Positions 42,060 through 54,125 of a DNA stretch of 64,000 nt are shown piece after piece. The stretch comes from Diplodia intermedia (lineage: Eukaryota > Ascomycota > Dothideomycetes > Botryosphaeriales > Botryosphaeriaceae). A program made the translations under genes and the position numbers. The stretch is from positions 355,258 through 419,257 of the forward strand of contig JAKEKT010000024.1 in NCBI GenBank assembly GCA_021495925.1, written 5' to 3'. The notes under the pieces were generated by a model. The model did no database searches and had not been told where the DNA came from. It saw only the letters and a list, made by a program, of their open reading frames with translations. Each line of letters starts with the position of its first letter. The first letter of the stretch is position 1.

Positions 42060-44344
42060 ATGCCCAATCCCGCAGTTTTCGAGGAAATGGAAAGACCATC
42101 AACGACACGTCCGGACACCTCGTCCAATCGAGGACAGAGCCAACCCCGCAAACAGGCAGACCATGATGAAATAATCCTCAAAGACCCAAAAAGAACCGGT
42201 AAAATGGCATCTCAGTCCCACGTTCTGCGGTCTTGGTGGATGGAGACCTTCAGCTGCGTATTGGCACTCGTTGCTTTGGCCGCCATCATAGTCACAGTTG
42301 GCGTCTACAACGGTCGCCCACTTCCAGACTGGCCACGCCCGATATCCATCAACTCCATGATCTCCATATTCACAGCCATCTTCAAGGCCGCTTTGGTCTT
42401 GCCAGTGGCTGAGGGTACTTAGGCCCATTCCATAACACGATTGTCACATTCTCACAGCCTGGCAGGTATAAGCCAGCTCAAATGGTATTGGTTCGGTGGG
42501 CCTCGACCACTGATTGATCTCGAACGTTTCGACGCTGCGAGTAGAGGACCTTGGGGTTCTCTGTTTCTCCTTCTGGACCCTCGCAAACAGTACATACCAT
42601 CCTTGCTCCGTTGCGGGCGTTCGCGCTGACAGAGATCAGCTACCTCGCCAGCCTCGGGGCTTTTATCATCGTGGCTGCTCTTGCAGTTGATCCATTCTCG
42701 CAGCAAGTCATCCAATATTATGATTGCATGCAACCTGCCTCTGGACTCATTGCAAGCATACCGAGGACAAACAATTACTCGACCGCCGGCATGCATACCG
42801 GTGCGCTCTCGGCGACACTCGATGGGCCGGCACAAGTGGCAATCACCATAGGTCTCCTCAGTCCACCCGACAACTCTTCCGCGAGTATATCAGTGGATTG
42901 TCCAACCGGAAACTGCACCTTTCCCGCCGATAATGGCGCAACGTTTTCAACCCTGGCAATGTGTTATTCCTGCATTGACATCTCAGACACGGTTTCCGTG
43001 AACGACAGCACGACCCCAACAAACTTCACTCTGCCGTCTGGAATCTGGGCCGGCCAGACCGTACTCACCGCCACCGGCATTGGCGCCGACACGAACTACA
43101 ACGACACTCTCTTCGACTTCGAGGCTCTGATGCTAAACTACGCTAGCAACTGCCATGCGACCGGGGACCAGGCGAGCCCGACAGACGATTGCTCCTACCC
43201 GCAAACCCCCTTCGCGGTCCGATGCTCCCTCCACCCCTGCCTCCGGACCTACGGCGCCAACGTGACGGGATCGGTATACACCGAAACGCTCGTATCCTCC
43301 ACGAACCTGCCCGCAAGCCGCAGCGAGACCAACGGCTACATGTGGTCCCTCGCAACGGAGCCGGTGCTGCAAGCCGGCGTCTGGCGCAGCTGCAACACGA
43401 CCAGCTCCCCCACGTCCTCCAACGTCTTCGCCGTCGAGCCGACCAACAACACGCTCGTGCCCAGCCAAAGCAGAGGCTCGACCGACAACCTCACGTACTA
43501 CCCGGACGCCTGCATCTGGGCGTACAACTTCGGCGCCGCGCTGTCGCTGCAGGAGTACCTCGGCGACATGTTCGCGGGCAACGCGCTGCAGTTCTACGCG
43601 ACGCCGGCGGCGCTGGTCGGCGACCTGTGGCTGCAGAACCTGTACCGCAACGGCACCGCCGACGCGGCGTCGGTGCGCGCGTACATGGACGGCCTCGCCG
43701 CGTCCGTCACGGCCAACATGCGCGCGCGCGGCGACGACAACACGCGCCGCGCCGGCCACGCCGCCGGCACCCCGCTCGTCGCCAGGACGTGCGTGCGCGT
43801 GCGCTGGGCCTGGCTCGCCCTGCCCGCCGCCCTGGCCGCGCTCGCGCTGGGCTTCCTCGCCGCGCTGGTGGTGGCCGTGCGCGCGTGGGAGGTTGAGCGC
43901 GGCAGCCCGCGCGTCGCCGGCTGGAAGTCGTCGGCGCTGGTGCCGCTCTTTCACGGGTTGGACGGGCGGGTGATGATGGTCGAGAGGCATCGCCGCGGTA
44001 CTGCTGGAGGGGCCGATGACGACGACGCCGGGGGGCTCTCGTCGGTCGCCGTCTCCCGGAGCGAGATGCAGGAGATTGCGCGGCGGACGCGGGTGCGGTT
44101 GGATCACGAGGGGCGGGGCTTGAGGTTTGTGGAGACGTCGGTGCCGCCGGCCGAGCCCGAAGTCAAGCCTGTTGGAGAGCCGGGGCAATATTCAAGTGCT
44201 GTCGACGAGCAGAGATATTCGCTGTTAACGACGGACGGCGGTGCGCCGGTAGGGAACCCTCGTCCGCGGCCTGTGTCCTGGATGTCACAGAGGTCTGTCT
44301 CGCCCATGAGCCGTCAGGCAAGAGATGAAAGATCGGAAGATTAG
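42060..44344 (+). CDS. DUF3176 membrane protein
   Basis: A member of the fungal DUF3176 family, multi-pass membrane proteins of unknown role. Exon 1 is 42060-42414 (the first ATG in frame; the frame upstream opens only with GTG), followed by a 51-bp intron (42415-42465). Exon 2 starts GISQLKWYWF and contains LIDLERFDAASRGPWGSLFLLL. The last exon carries YLASLGAFIIVAALAVDPFSQQ and runs to 44344. The junction between exons 2 and 3 is unclear: the frame must change between about 42580 and 42635, with acceptor CTGACAG at 42632. The canonical donor GTACAT (42590) gives the wrong phase, and only a GC donor near 42582 closes it. The lumenal or outer part has many N-x-S/T sites and Cys pairs. A C-terminal membrane helix (WAWLALPAALAALALGF) precedes a cytosolic tail. 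Confidence 0.85.
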
Positions 44345-45087
44345 TTTGATTTCATGGGTCGAATGGATTTGCTCATCTGCCACTTTGTGAGAAAGAATTG
44401 ACGCTTAGCAAAGGTATCCATTTTTGTCGTCGCTTGTTTCGTGACCGAAACGGATAATTGTAGACGGGAGGTTGTTGCACAGCCGGAGGAGAGAATGTTG
44501 TGGTGTTGCTGAGCACTGCCGTGTTAGTGGTTGGGGGCCGTGCGCTGTAGGTCACGTGAACATCCGGACTAAGCTTGATCCGCCGACCGGCGCGCTCCGG
44601 TCAAGAGATCGCGCCAGCCTCCCCAACTGCGACCGTCGTCATCCACCACCACCGGCATCTCGACATCTCGACAACCAGGTCGCTTCGATCCATCATCAGC
44701 TATCGACACGTCACGGCACGCTTGAGGCTTCCCGTGCGCTGCTTGGCCCGACTGCGTAACAGCGCCCCGTCTTGTGTGGTGGCCAGCGCGAGCTATTCCG
44801 GACGCGTAGCAGCACCTCGTGTCTTTCGAGACGCGCTCGCTGCTCCGTCCGTGTAGTAGTGCACCGTGAAGCCACCCGACGCCAGCTGTTCCGGTCGCGT
44901 GCCAACGCTTGCCTCGAATCACCTCAAGCCACGGGTGCGGACGTTCGACCATACCGAGTCAGGGCTGCTCCAGTGCATCGCCGCGCGAAAAGCCCGGGCG
45001 GGCGGGCATCCCACATATGAGTGGGGGCTCGTTGTCTTCATCTTGACTACTGACTGAAACCTAGTTGTCGACAAGCGCGCGTACGTG
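44345..45087. other. intergenic, nothing recognised
   Basis: Short frames on both strands, none with domains. The right part is the promoter of the 45088 gene. Confidence 0.5.
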
Positions 45088-46743
45088 ATGGAGTCTGGGG
45101 AGATCAACAAGATGCTGGGGGTGGACTTGAAGTGGGTTGTCGCCGACAGAGTTGTTGCAGCATGGGAGGACGACACGCCGGATCATGTTCATTCTCTTGG
45201 TCGCTTGTCATCTCACAATAAAAAGGCTGATTTCTCACTTTTGCTTGGACACTCGACAGAGGACCGGAATGCTTGCGTATTGCTCTTTCACCTACCCCTT
45301 CGTGTTCGCCCTGGAAGCGCCTCGAAGCCTACCGATTTATTCCTTGTTCTCCCGCCCGACACTTTTAGTTCACCAACCCCACTTGAAATCACCACGGCCA
45401 CCACGTCCGAAATCCCCAACCCGCATCTTGATGTTCTCAGGTCCACTGGCCTGAGCGATGCTGTGTGCGCCGTTCGACTCGCATTCAACCTCACGAAGCC
45501 GGGCTACGTGTTGATGCCAAGGATCAAACTGAAGCATGAACTGCTCGGAACTCCGCGTGAGCTGCTTCTCAAACTGCGCTCCTTGTCCCAGACCACGAGT
45601 TTCGATGTCTATCTCAAGCGCAATACATATTCACAGGTCGCCCTCGGCAACTTCCGCGCAGCTTTGCTCGAGGGTTCCGCGAGCACGCCCCAACTTCGTC
45701 CCAAACTCATGTACCAAGGACGTGGCGCGAAGCAGGATGCCTGGGAGCTTTTTGGCGGCCTACATGCAAACAACACGGAACCTGGCAGGGAAAATTCTTT
45801 GGTGGCGAGACAGGACGGAAGTGATAGAGAAGGAAGCGCTCCGCCTTCGTATAAGGAGGTTGTGAAGGCTTCGCCCCCGCCATCGGAGAAGCCGAGCAAA
45901 GGCCCTGATACAGCGGAAAAAGCATCAGGTGCACGTAAAACACCCGATGCGCCTGGCCAGGGTAGCATATCTGTTGTGGAGGAAACACCACCCGCCCCCA
46001 CACAACCACTATCACGGAAACGAACATTCGCCGAGGCCGAGAGTCCCACTGCATCAGACAATGAGGTCGAAGCGGAGCTGAGAAAGAAAGGTTCGGCGAG
46101 TTTGGTGCAACTTCCCTTGTTTGCTTCTCCAATCCCAGGATCGCCTCCTCTGATAGAGAGGCCACACAGCTCGCCTCCAGCATCCAGAAGGTTGAGCCTA
46201 CCACCTTGGATTGCTTCTGCGCGATCGATCGGTCCGTCGCAGGATGATTTGACTACTCAGGATCTGCTCCGCGAGATTGCCACCTGGATGCAGGACGGAT
46301 GGGCCGTCGACACGAACGTCCACCAGAAGCTCCTTGTTCCACTTCTCGCTTTGGGGTACCATGCGCATCAGCGCAACTTGGCTGACTTCGATCTCACGAA
46401 AGGCCGTTGCACGTCCCAGCTTTACATCCGCCTCGCTGCTCCAAGCACGCAAGGTGTGATTTCTCTTCCGTGTTCTCCCGCTCGGGCGGTCATCGATGTA
46501 GAGGAGGACATGGCTCACTTGGTAGCCTGGGCGAATGGTTCCGTCTTTCGCGGTGCTGAGAGCGTGCTTCGGGAAGAAACAGCTCTGCTTGGAGCAGCAG
46601 CTGCTCGTGCCTATAACGGTGGTCTCAAGGCAAGGGAGGAATACGTGCGTCAGAAGGCTCTGTGGGTGGCTAATGTGTTCGTATGTTTCGGCACTATGAA
46701 GGATGTCGGAGTGCTCACCGAAGGGGGTGTCGGAGTGCTCTAA
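45088..46743 (+). CDS. hypothetical protein, two ordered ends with disordered centre
   Basis: A single-exon protein of 551 aa from ATG 45088. I do not recognise the family. The N-terminal part (about 1-200) is ordered, with alternating hydrophobics such as LKWVVADRVVAAWEDD, LFLVLPPDTF and LTKPGYVLMPRIKLKHELLG. The middle (about 225-375) is Pro/Ser/Lys-rich and probably disordered, with a basic SRKRTFAEAE stretch that could be a nuclear localisation signal. The C-terminal part (about 390-550) is ordered again (DLLREIATWMQDGWAVD, HQKLLVPLLALGYHAH). There are no membrane segments or catalytic motifs. Confidence 0.75.
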   Translation: MESGEINKMLGVDLKWVVADRVVAAWEDDTPDHVHSLGRLSSHNKKADFSLLLGHSTEDRNACVLLFHLPLRVRPGSASKPTDLFLVLPPDTFSSPTPLEITTATTSEIPNPHLDVLRSTGLSDAVCAVRLAFNLTKPGYVLMPRIKLKHELLGTPRELLLKLRSLSQTTSFDVYLKRNTYSQVALGNFRAALLEGSASTPQLRPKLMYQGRGAKQDAWELFGGLHANNTEPGRENSLVARQDGSDREGSAPPSYKEVVKASPPPSEKPSKGPDTAEKASGARKTPDAPGQGSISVVEETPPAPTQPLSRKRTFAEAESPTASDNEVEAELRKKGSASLVQLPLFASPIPGSPPLIERPHSSPPASRRLSLPPWIASARSIGPSQDDLTTQDLLREIATWMQDGWAVDTNVHQKLLVPLLALGYHAHQRNLADFDLTKGRCTSQLYIRLAAPSTQGVISLPCSPARAVIDVEEDMAHLVAWANGSVFRGAESVLREETALLGAAAARAYNGGLKAREEYVRQKALWVANVFVCFGTMKDVGVLTEGGVGVL

Positions 46744-47439
46744 GAGCAGTGGGACGGTATACCATCCTCACCCTTTTCAATCGATTATTATGAGCTCAAT
46801 CCTTCTGCGTTGTCTGCGTTGCGATCCACGCTGACGCCGTTCTCTGTCGAAAAGCACACTTGTTCCAAATTCGGTTTCATGTGACTGACCGAACACGAAG
46901 CTGCTCACGTGCCAAGCCTGAACCGAATTACGAGTCCTATTCGCATTTAGTACCAAACCTAAAACAAGCATGTCTGGGCTAACTAACAGTGCTGTCTTAT
47001 TCGCTTAGTGCTCCTATTCAATCAGAGCCCAACGATCGACAGCCTCCGGATCTCTGCGGGTGTAGAGTCGGTGGACAACGCACCACCAGCCTACTTTCTC
47101 CCTCACAACCTCCATCTACCACCGCAAGGACAGGCAGCTGCGCCCCCTTACCTTAATAGTCTCTTGGCATCTTGCTGAAACGATGAAGCCTGAATGGCTG
47201 GAACAGCCAAGGTGTGCCCGAAGAATCACTAACACACCGTGCAGGAGCTTAAAAAGGATGCCAAGCTCTCCTAAGGCCAAGTGTTCAGCCATAGGGTCCA
47301 TGCTCCTTGCATTGACTACGCCTACCTACATGATATAATGCAGAGCCCAAGGGTCCAGTTTCTACCAGGACTCCTTTCACCTTTTTTTTCCTAAACTGCA
47401 TCTGTTTTTCGCTCTCCTTTTGCATTTTCTACAAAAGCG
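46744..47439. other. intergenic, nothing recognised
   Basis: No coding potential or repeats beyond short frames. It ends in a T-rich stretch before the LtrA-like start codon. Confidence 0.5.
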
Positions 47440-49260
47440 ATGTATGAGTTTACGTTTGCGGATCCCGGCCATGACCGGGATTACGAGTCGTAAGAAGCCT
47501 CTCTCACTCGGATACTGACTTCCACCTCCTAATCCTGCCTTGTCTGATCCAACAGTAGAATAACATCCCACGCACAAGACCACGAACCAGCGCTGCTGCC
47601 GGTTATTGAGTCGCCCTTGAAATATGCCCAGGGAGATGACCCGCGGTTCGGCCTGCGCGGGGAGTCGAACAACATCGAGCTGTTCTTCGACCTCTTCCTC
47701 ATCGCCAACCTCACGACCTTCACCTCGACACACTCGATTACAGACACCAGCACGCTGGTAGCATACATCGGACTCTTCGCAATAATATGGTTCACCTGGC
47801 TTCAAATCACGCTGCACGATGTGCGCTTCGCCATGGACTCCGGCTACGAGCGGGTATGCAAGGTGATCCAGTTCGTAATTTTCGTGGGCTTCGCCCTGGT
47901 GGGGTCGTCGTTCAACCCGGGCGGAAAGGAGCACAACAACACAAACTTCCGCATCCTGTGCATCATGCTCTTCATCAGCCGGCTGCTGCTGGGCGCGCAG
48001 TACTCGGTCGCCCTCTTCTTCATCCGGCGCAAGGTGCGGGGTCTCGCGTGGCCGCTCGGCCTCACCATCACGTGCTTCATCCTCTGCGGCGGCGCCTTCT
48101 ACTCGATGGTGCCCGCCTTCTCCGAGACGTCGGGCAACGGGCTGGGCATCTACTACGTGTGGTACATCATCATCGCCATCGAGGTGGCCATCGTCATCGG
48201 CACGGCGTGCGTGTGGCGCCAGCTCAGCTTCAAGAAGACGCACCTGATGGAGCGCATGGGCCTGCTGACGCTCATCATCATCGGCGAGGGCGCCATCGGC
48301 GTGACCAAGACCGTCGCCAAGCTGATGAGCAAGTCCGGCCTGACATTTGAAGGCTGCTTCCTCATCGTCTGCATCGTCCTCATCCTCGTAAGTCAAGTCA
48401 AAAAAAAAAAACGAAAAAAAGAAAAAAAAAACTAACCGCACAAAAACCAGACCTTCCTCTTCTTCCTCTACTTCGACCCAGCCCCGACCCACCACATCGG
48501 CTCGATCCGGCAACTCCTCTGGGCGGCCCTGCACTTCCCGCTGCACCTCTCCCTCATCGGCATCGTCGAAGGCTCGCAGCAGGTCGCGCTGGCGCGCTAC
48601 GTCTTCGCGGCGCTGCACCGCTTCCAGGACGCCGCCTCGCGCGCCTGCCTGACGGAGCACCTGTCGGGCTCCTCGCTCGCGGCCGCGCTCACCGCCGCCG
48701 TCACGCCGCTCAAGCTGGACGAGAAGCTCGAGAGCCGGGACCAGGTGCCCGTCATCATGGCGAGCATCGAGGCGGTCGGGAACGTGACGGGCCTGTGCTC
48801 GGCGGCGAACACGGCGGGGGAGGACGAGATTCCCGACGTGCTGCGCGCCGTGACGACGGATGTGCTGGGCGGATTGTTCGAGAGCATCGGCGTCAAGCCG
48901 CCCAAGGGCGTGGGCGCGTACGAGAGCGCGCGCTCGGCGTACTTCACGCTGTACGTCTACTACTGGGCGAGCTTGCTGATCGCCATGCTGTGCCTCGGCG
49001 CCATCATCTGGGTCGTGGCGACGTCGGCGGCGTCGACGGCCAAGGGCAAGGGGAGGTCGGCTTTGTTCGAGAAGCTGGCGTTGGGGTCGAGGGCGGTGGT
49101 TGTGGTCGTGGCGGCGCTGCTGGGCGCGGGCGCTGCGAATCGGTTGTTTATTTATAATTTTCTGGGGAGTATGGCCGTGCTTCCTGTTGTCGCGGGGCTG
49201 TTGGGGGCGGTGGTGCTTATTGATAGGCTGGGAAGGTGGCTTGATCTGCGGAAGTCGTGA
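47440..49260 (+). CDS. low-temperature-requirement A (LtrA)-like membrane protein
   Basis: Three exons: 47440-47489, 47556-48387 and 48451-49260. Introns are 66 and 63 bp (the second purine/poly-A rich), and phases 2 and 0 close, giving 563 aa. The N-terminal exon (MYEFTFADPGHDRDYES) was chosen because it is the only ATG that joins the long exon in phase. The family is recognised from ESNNIELFFDLFLIANLTTF, the first LtrA helix, followed by about ten membrane segments, GLLTLIIIGEGAIG and TFLFFLYFDP. LtrA proteins are named after a Listeria gene needed for growth in the cold. In fungi they are integral membrane proteins of unknown transport or signalling role. Confidence 0.9.
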
Positions 49261-49508
49261 TGGACGTCCGAGATTGGACGCTAAATTGTTTGAAAAATTA
49301 ATAGAGTATCCCTCAATTCAGTCATGCTGATGTTCTGAGAAATAGTGAACCGGCTCAGTGACCTCAAAGGCTATTGTGCTATATACTCTTTGAGCATGCC
49401 TACGATCCTTACTTCCAGCAAATTCCTGGCAGTTATGACCCTTGAGCATATCCCGCACGCTCTATGCACAGCCATGGAAAGGCAAGTACTCCAAAATTGA
49501 ATGGGCTC

Positions 49509-51339
49509 TCATCTCACGTTGTTCATCTCTGCGACCACTTCCCTGACTGCCTCCACCACAAGCCTGCCCTCCAACTCATGCGTACCCATCAATCCATCCC
49601 AAGCCTCCAACCCCTCCACAGTGACCTTTAGGTACTCATCTCTATGTCCCAGCTGCACGCATTCCTGCAACTGCCTGACAAAGTCCAAGATCTTGTTATC
49701 CTTCTTCTCCACATCCATCGTCTCATCATCGCCCACCACGATCCGATACTCCACCCTCACGTTCCCGAAGAGCTCTTCAAAGTACTCCGAGCATATTGCG
49801 GTGACAATCAGGCCAATATCGTAGCTCCACACGCGATACCACGACTCCTTCACGACAATGTCCCACGGCATGCCGGCCTGCATGCTTGCAGCCACGCTCT
49901 CCATCCACAACTTGCTCTCGACAAACGGGCGCGAGAGCCGTGACAGCATTTCGATCAGCTGATGGCGGCCGCAGGCTTTTGGGGGTACGAAGCAAGTGGC
50001 AGGACGTGGAAGCGACGGAGGGGGCGGCACAGCACAGGCGTCGATGTTGATGGTATTTCCTGGTAGATTGTAACCAAGAGAGCGTGCGACAGACCAGATG
50101 CGGTGGAAGTCAATGTTCGGGGTGTCGAGGCGGAGAACACCGCGGAGCGGCATCCAGGAAAATTGCGTTGTGGACGTGAGAGCGAGGTAGAAGATGTGGG
50201 CGCGAATGCCTGGAGGAAGGCTGAAGAAGTTGAGTGGCTTGCGGGGTCTAAGGAAGACTGTCAGTTGCGAGAGTGGCTTTGTAGGTGGGACTGTATGGGT
50301 AGCATACCTGTACGTTTGTAGTGTGCTGCTGAAGTCGTGGATCCGGGGCCACTGTTTGGACTTGGCGATATCGTAAACGTAGCTGCCAGGTAAAGTATTG
50401 CGAAGGACCACCTCCAAGTGCATGTGTTCAAGTTGGCTCATTGGAGCAGTCAAATCGTGATAGACTAGAATGATCAAGGTAAAGAGCATCCGAGGAAAGT
50501 GGAGTGGCTCGCGAATGCGCTGTCGGGCGTGGATGAGGTGGACGACGATGTAGATCAAGGGTAGACAGTACAGGTAGCGATGGCCGAAAGCCCTCCAATG
50601 GTGCAACAGAGCTCCGCTGTACTTGAAGATGCAGTTGTCTAGAAACACGATGGTGTTTCGAAGCCGTCCAAGATTAGCAACCAACCAAAGCCCTGCATTG
50701 TTTCCGACGAAGCGTTGGGCGGTCCAGGCTTTGATGGCCAGTACTTTGACTGCTTTCGTGGAAGCTACCGCCCGCCATTCAAGATGGCAGATTGTTCCAA
50801 TGAGTTGTGTCTGGCTATAGTAGAAGAGTGTACGCAGAGAAAGCCAGAGGCACCAAAGCTTGTTGGTAGCCCATGTCACGTTGTCCACCAAGGCTGTCGT
50901 CATCTGGCGTGCAAGAGCCAAAGGCGCGACAGAGAGTGGCGCCGACAAAATGGTAGCTTTGGCCGAGCAATCTTCCCAAATGAGCTTCGTTGTAGTGCAC
51001 AAAGTTTGGTAATGACGAGCCAGGCCTTGTGCCGATGATGTGGGCCATGTGGCCACAGTTCTGTAGGTTGCGACACCCAGGTGGTGTTGTGCAGCATACC
51101 AGTCCTGGACGTGGCCGCACCAGGAGACCAGAGTTGTTCGGAGATTGTAAAAGGCCAAATTTAGCGCGAGAGTGACGAGGGCGACATAGTGCTTCAGAGT
51201 GTCGCCAGCCTATCACGGGTGGTTAGCAGGGAGGCATGAATGCGTAGCGCGCCCGGCCATGTGCAGGAGGGAAAAGGGCCATGGTCGCCGAACTTACCGC
51301 TGTCACGAAAGGCGTGACTGAGCCGGCAATATCTTCCAT
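49509..51339 (-). CDS. hypothetical membrane protein with F-box-like LPPxIR segment
   Basis: Three exons: 51339-51298, 51209-50308 and 50247-49509. Introns are 88 bp (GTAAGT, branch CTAAC, acceptor GATAG) and 60 bp (GTATGC, branch CTGAC, acceptor CTTAG). Phases 0 and 2 close, giving 560 aa. The first exon encodes MEDIAGSVTPFVTA. Membrane segments are likely at YVALVTLALNLAFYNL (about 21-36) and in the middle (LYCLPLIYIVVHLI and MLFTLIILVYHDL). A FFSLPPGIRAHIFYLAL stretch resembles the start of F-box or 2EXR motifs (LPxEIRxxIYxxAL), but it lies late in the protein. The 60-bp intron is a multiple of three and contains no in-frame stop. Family not recognised. Confidence 0.75.
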
Positions 51340-51814
51340 GGCGAGGAAGTGAGCGCGGAGGTTGGGAGCCAGGCGAACAAAGAAACGTCAGGGTCAAAGG
51401 CGTCCGACGGAAGGGCCTGCGCCAAGCCAAGGCAGAATTGTTCTCCGACGACGGCAAAGAAAAGGTGACGGGGCACGTTGTCGCAAGCGAGTGGGGCGAA
51501 TCGGTGGTTGCCCTGGGAGCATCGGCGGTCCAGCTTGGGAAGGCGCAACTCAACAACCCGACGTGGCAGGCAGACAGCCGCCCCGAAACGGGCCGCGTCG
51601 CTGTCAAAGACTTGAGAGAGACGTCCATTTGTGTGGCGTCGTACCTGGCCCGAACTCTAAGAAAACGCCGCCTCGACGTCGCCGCCTTTGTTCTCCGAAA
51701 GTGTCTTTTCCCGCCCGATCTGCCCACCTTCTCTCCACCTCAAGCCCGACTTCTTCTTCTGCTACACTCCTTGGCCAACTCTACCGCCACTTTTCTGCTT
51801 GACATTCTGCAACC
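51340..51814. other. 475-bp divergent promoter region
   Basis: Lies between two unrecognised membrane-protein genes. The last 100 bp before 51815 are CT-rich. An open plus-strand frame crossing it has no domain. Confidence 0.45.
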
Positions 51815-53002
51815 ATGAAGTACTTTCTGTTTTCCGTCGTCATCACGACATTGCTCTTTTTATTCCACAAGCCCATAACTATCCACGCGGCTGAAACCTA
51901 CATACCTCCAGGCTCGTCCTCAGGCCCTGTCAAGACCCACATTGCCTCAATGTATAACAAAACACGATCGGACATACTTTACCTTTTCCCTAGGAGAAGC
52001 ACCACTGCCAATTACAACCTGCTCGATAGGATTTACTACCTCCACGTTGACATGATTGAGGAGCTGGACCCCAAGAAGCAGACTCTGATTTGGATCTTCG
52101 GCAACATGTACTTCGTCTTCCTCTCCGTATACTTTGCGCTGCTGGCCGCTTTGGTTACATGGGAAGGCTTTAGCAAGCTGGTAGTGGTCAAGTGGCTTCG
52201 AAGCCGAATCCATCCGATTGCGGAGTTTATCCGAAGCTGGAGACGCCATATCGAAGTCGAACCAGGAACAACAAAGGCATTTGCGCAGGGAGCTTGGTCG
52301 TGGCTTCAAAACTTTTCAGTCTGGCTCTGGAATTCACCCGTTGCCGACATATTTCGCCGATACGCAGCTGAATTCGTCTCTGAATTCGTCTCTGAATCCT
52401 CCTCTTCCACAACAGATCATACGATACTGCGCTTCTGTCTCTGGATACTGCGGTCCACTCGACAAGTTTTGACATGTACAATGGAACTGTTTTTCTTTCT
52501 CAAACCCAGGATAAACAAAACGCGTACCTTCGTCGTTGCTGCCACCATCTTGTACTTCTGTGTGGCGTGCTCCATCGATCTCTGGAAGATGGCTGAGGCA
52601 ATCCTTGCCTTGGTGGTCCTCGCCCTGTACGTATTGACGTTGTACGGCCCATACCGGCTCTTGGGAATAACGCCGATGGAAATGCAAGTCCGACGGCACG
52701 CTCTGGTGTTTGAGGGCCTGATCCGACGCTACGGCCTGCACATGGTTGTGCGCATTCTCGGCAGTATGGATACCCGGGCGGAGAGCATCCTGTTGGCGGA
52801 GCTGTCAGACCTGAATAGAATCCCAATCCGTCCGTGGCATCTGTATGTCGTTGAGTGGGAGGAGACAGTTGCGTACAGGCTCGGAATGTTGGCTGCTAGG
52901 GAGTACGATTCTGCCCATCCAATCATGATGAACGATCCGTGGACCAGAGATGACAACAAGCTTCCTCCACTGGAGAAAGCCGGAGGAGGCTTACACTGGT
53001 AA
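51815..53002 (+). CDS. hypothetical membrane protein with signal peptide
   Basis: A single exon of 395 aa from ATG 51815. The N-terminus MKYFLFSVVITTLLFLF..IHAAE is a signal peptide or anchor. Clear membrane segments follow at about 93-112 (TLIWIFGNMYFVFLSVYFAL), near 235-255 (TFVVAATILYFCVACSIDLW) and near 260-280 (AEAILALVVLALYVLTLYG). The C-terminal third is soluble and amphipathic. A 12-bp direct repeat (52370-52400, GAATTCGTCTCT units) encodes repeated EFVSEFVSES. Family not recognised. It is divergent from another unrecognised membrane protein. Confidence 0.8.
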   Translation: MKYFLFSVVITTLLFLFHKPITIHAAETYIPPGSSSGPVKTHIASMYNKTRSDILYLFPRRSTTANYNLLDRIYYLHVDMIEELDPKKQTLIWIFGNMYFVFLSVYFALLAALVTWEGFSKLVVVKWLRSRIHPIAEFIRSWRRHIEVEPGTTKAFAQGAWSWLQNFSVWLWNSPVADIFRRYAAEFVSEFVSESSSSTTDHTILRFCLWILRSTRQVLTCTMELFFFLKPRINKTRTFVVAATILYFCVACSIDLWKMAEAILALVVLALYVLTLYGPYRLLGITPMEMQVRRHALVFEGLIRRYGLHMVVRILGSMDTRAESILLAELSDLNRIPIRPWHLYVVEWEETVAYRLGMLAAREYDSAHPIMMNDPWTRDDNKLPPLEKAGGGLHW

Positions 53003-54125
53003 CAGGTAACCACACGAAGAGGAGGCGTAGGAAATGGGTCATGAAATTGCCCATTTACAGTCAATTAAGTGCTGCGGATAGGTAATTTAACTGAGCTTCG
53101 GCGGCGGTACCCGACATGAGCAGAAAATTGGTGTATCAATGAATGCAAGAGAATAAAACACGTAATGATGTGCTGTGATGTCTTGAAGAAATGGCGTGCT
53201 CTACCAGCCGGACAGCGAAACCGTTAACATTGCTGATGCCTAATACTCCCGACTCACTGGAGCCTGCTGAGTGTAAGGATTTTCACAATGCCGTCCGGCG
53301 GTAGAAGCTCAGTGAACGCTATTTGCCAATCGGACGTGATAGCCGGTGAGTCAAAGGTTGAACCATGGCAGATGCTGAGCGAATATCATGCTACCAAGAA
53401 TGATGCACTCGGATGAACTTTGACCGCATTCTACGCTCGGAGATAGGAGCAGAATCTGCGCGCTGGTCTTTCAGGGGTCGGGAGTACCGGTCAGCGGGGC
53501 TTGGGCACCGTTCACACTTCGGGGCCGAGTTAATTCCAGGCCAGCAGTCGAGGTGCGATGGCGGCGTCGAATGGAAGGAAAAGTGCTGTCCCGATTAGAA
53601 TATCGCAAGAGCTGGCTTGCGGATGTAGGGGTGCAGTCTTGATCGACACGTCCGGGGAGGATTTTCCTGGGGTTCTCGGGACGAAGCGCGTCATATGGCG
53701 CATGGACACGGGTGGCTTCTGAAGCGTGTTTGAGATCCGGGGGCTGAATCGTCCAAGTGGATCCGGTGACGTCCGCCGCATGATCTAGTACCGGGGGAAA
53801 GGCCGAGCGAGACCGTGGGACGACAACTCCATCGCCAGACCTCACACTGCTCCAACTTTCCACCGCCTCTGCCTGCTAACACAATCCGTGGTACTGGAGC
53901 AGCAGAATTTTTTCTGCTCTTCGCGCCGCCCACCTACAAAAGCCTGCCTCCCCTGCCCCTTGGCCCATCGCCAACGAACCGTCTTCGCATCGACTTTCTG
54001 CCTCCACCAGCATCAAGTCCACCACCCACAAACAGAAGACTTTCGGCCTCCACCAACACCAAATCCACTTTCGGCTTCAACCACACATATCTTCCACCTC
54101 AATTCAACCTCCACCAACAAACAAC
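53003..54125. other. intergenic, nothing recognised
   Basis: About 1.1 kb. Overlapping frames on both strands lack domains. The Pro-rich plus frame opening at 53815 continues across the next gene in another frame and is treated as a shadow. Confidence 0.5.

Noticed and set aside
43133..44188. A 351-codon minus-strand frame over the DUF3176 gene
   Set aside because: Arg/Gly/Val-rich antisense product, while the sense frame matches a known family.
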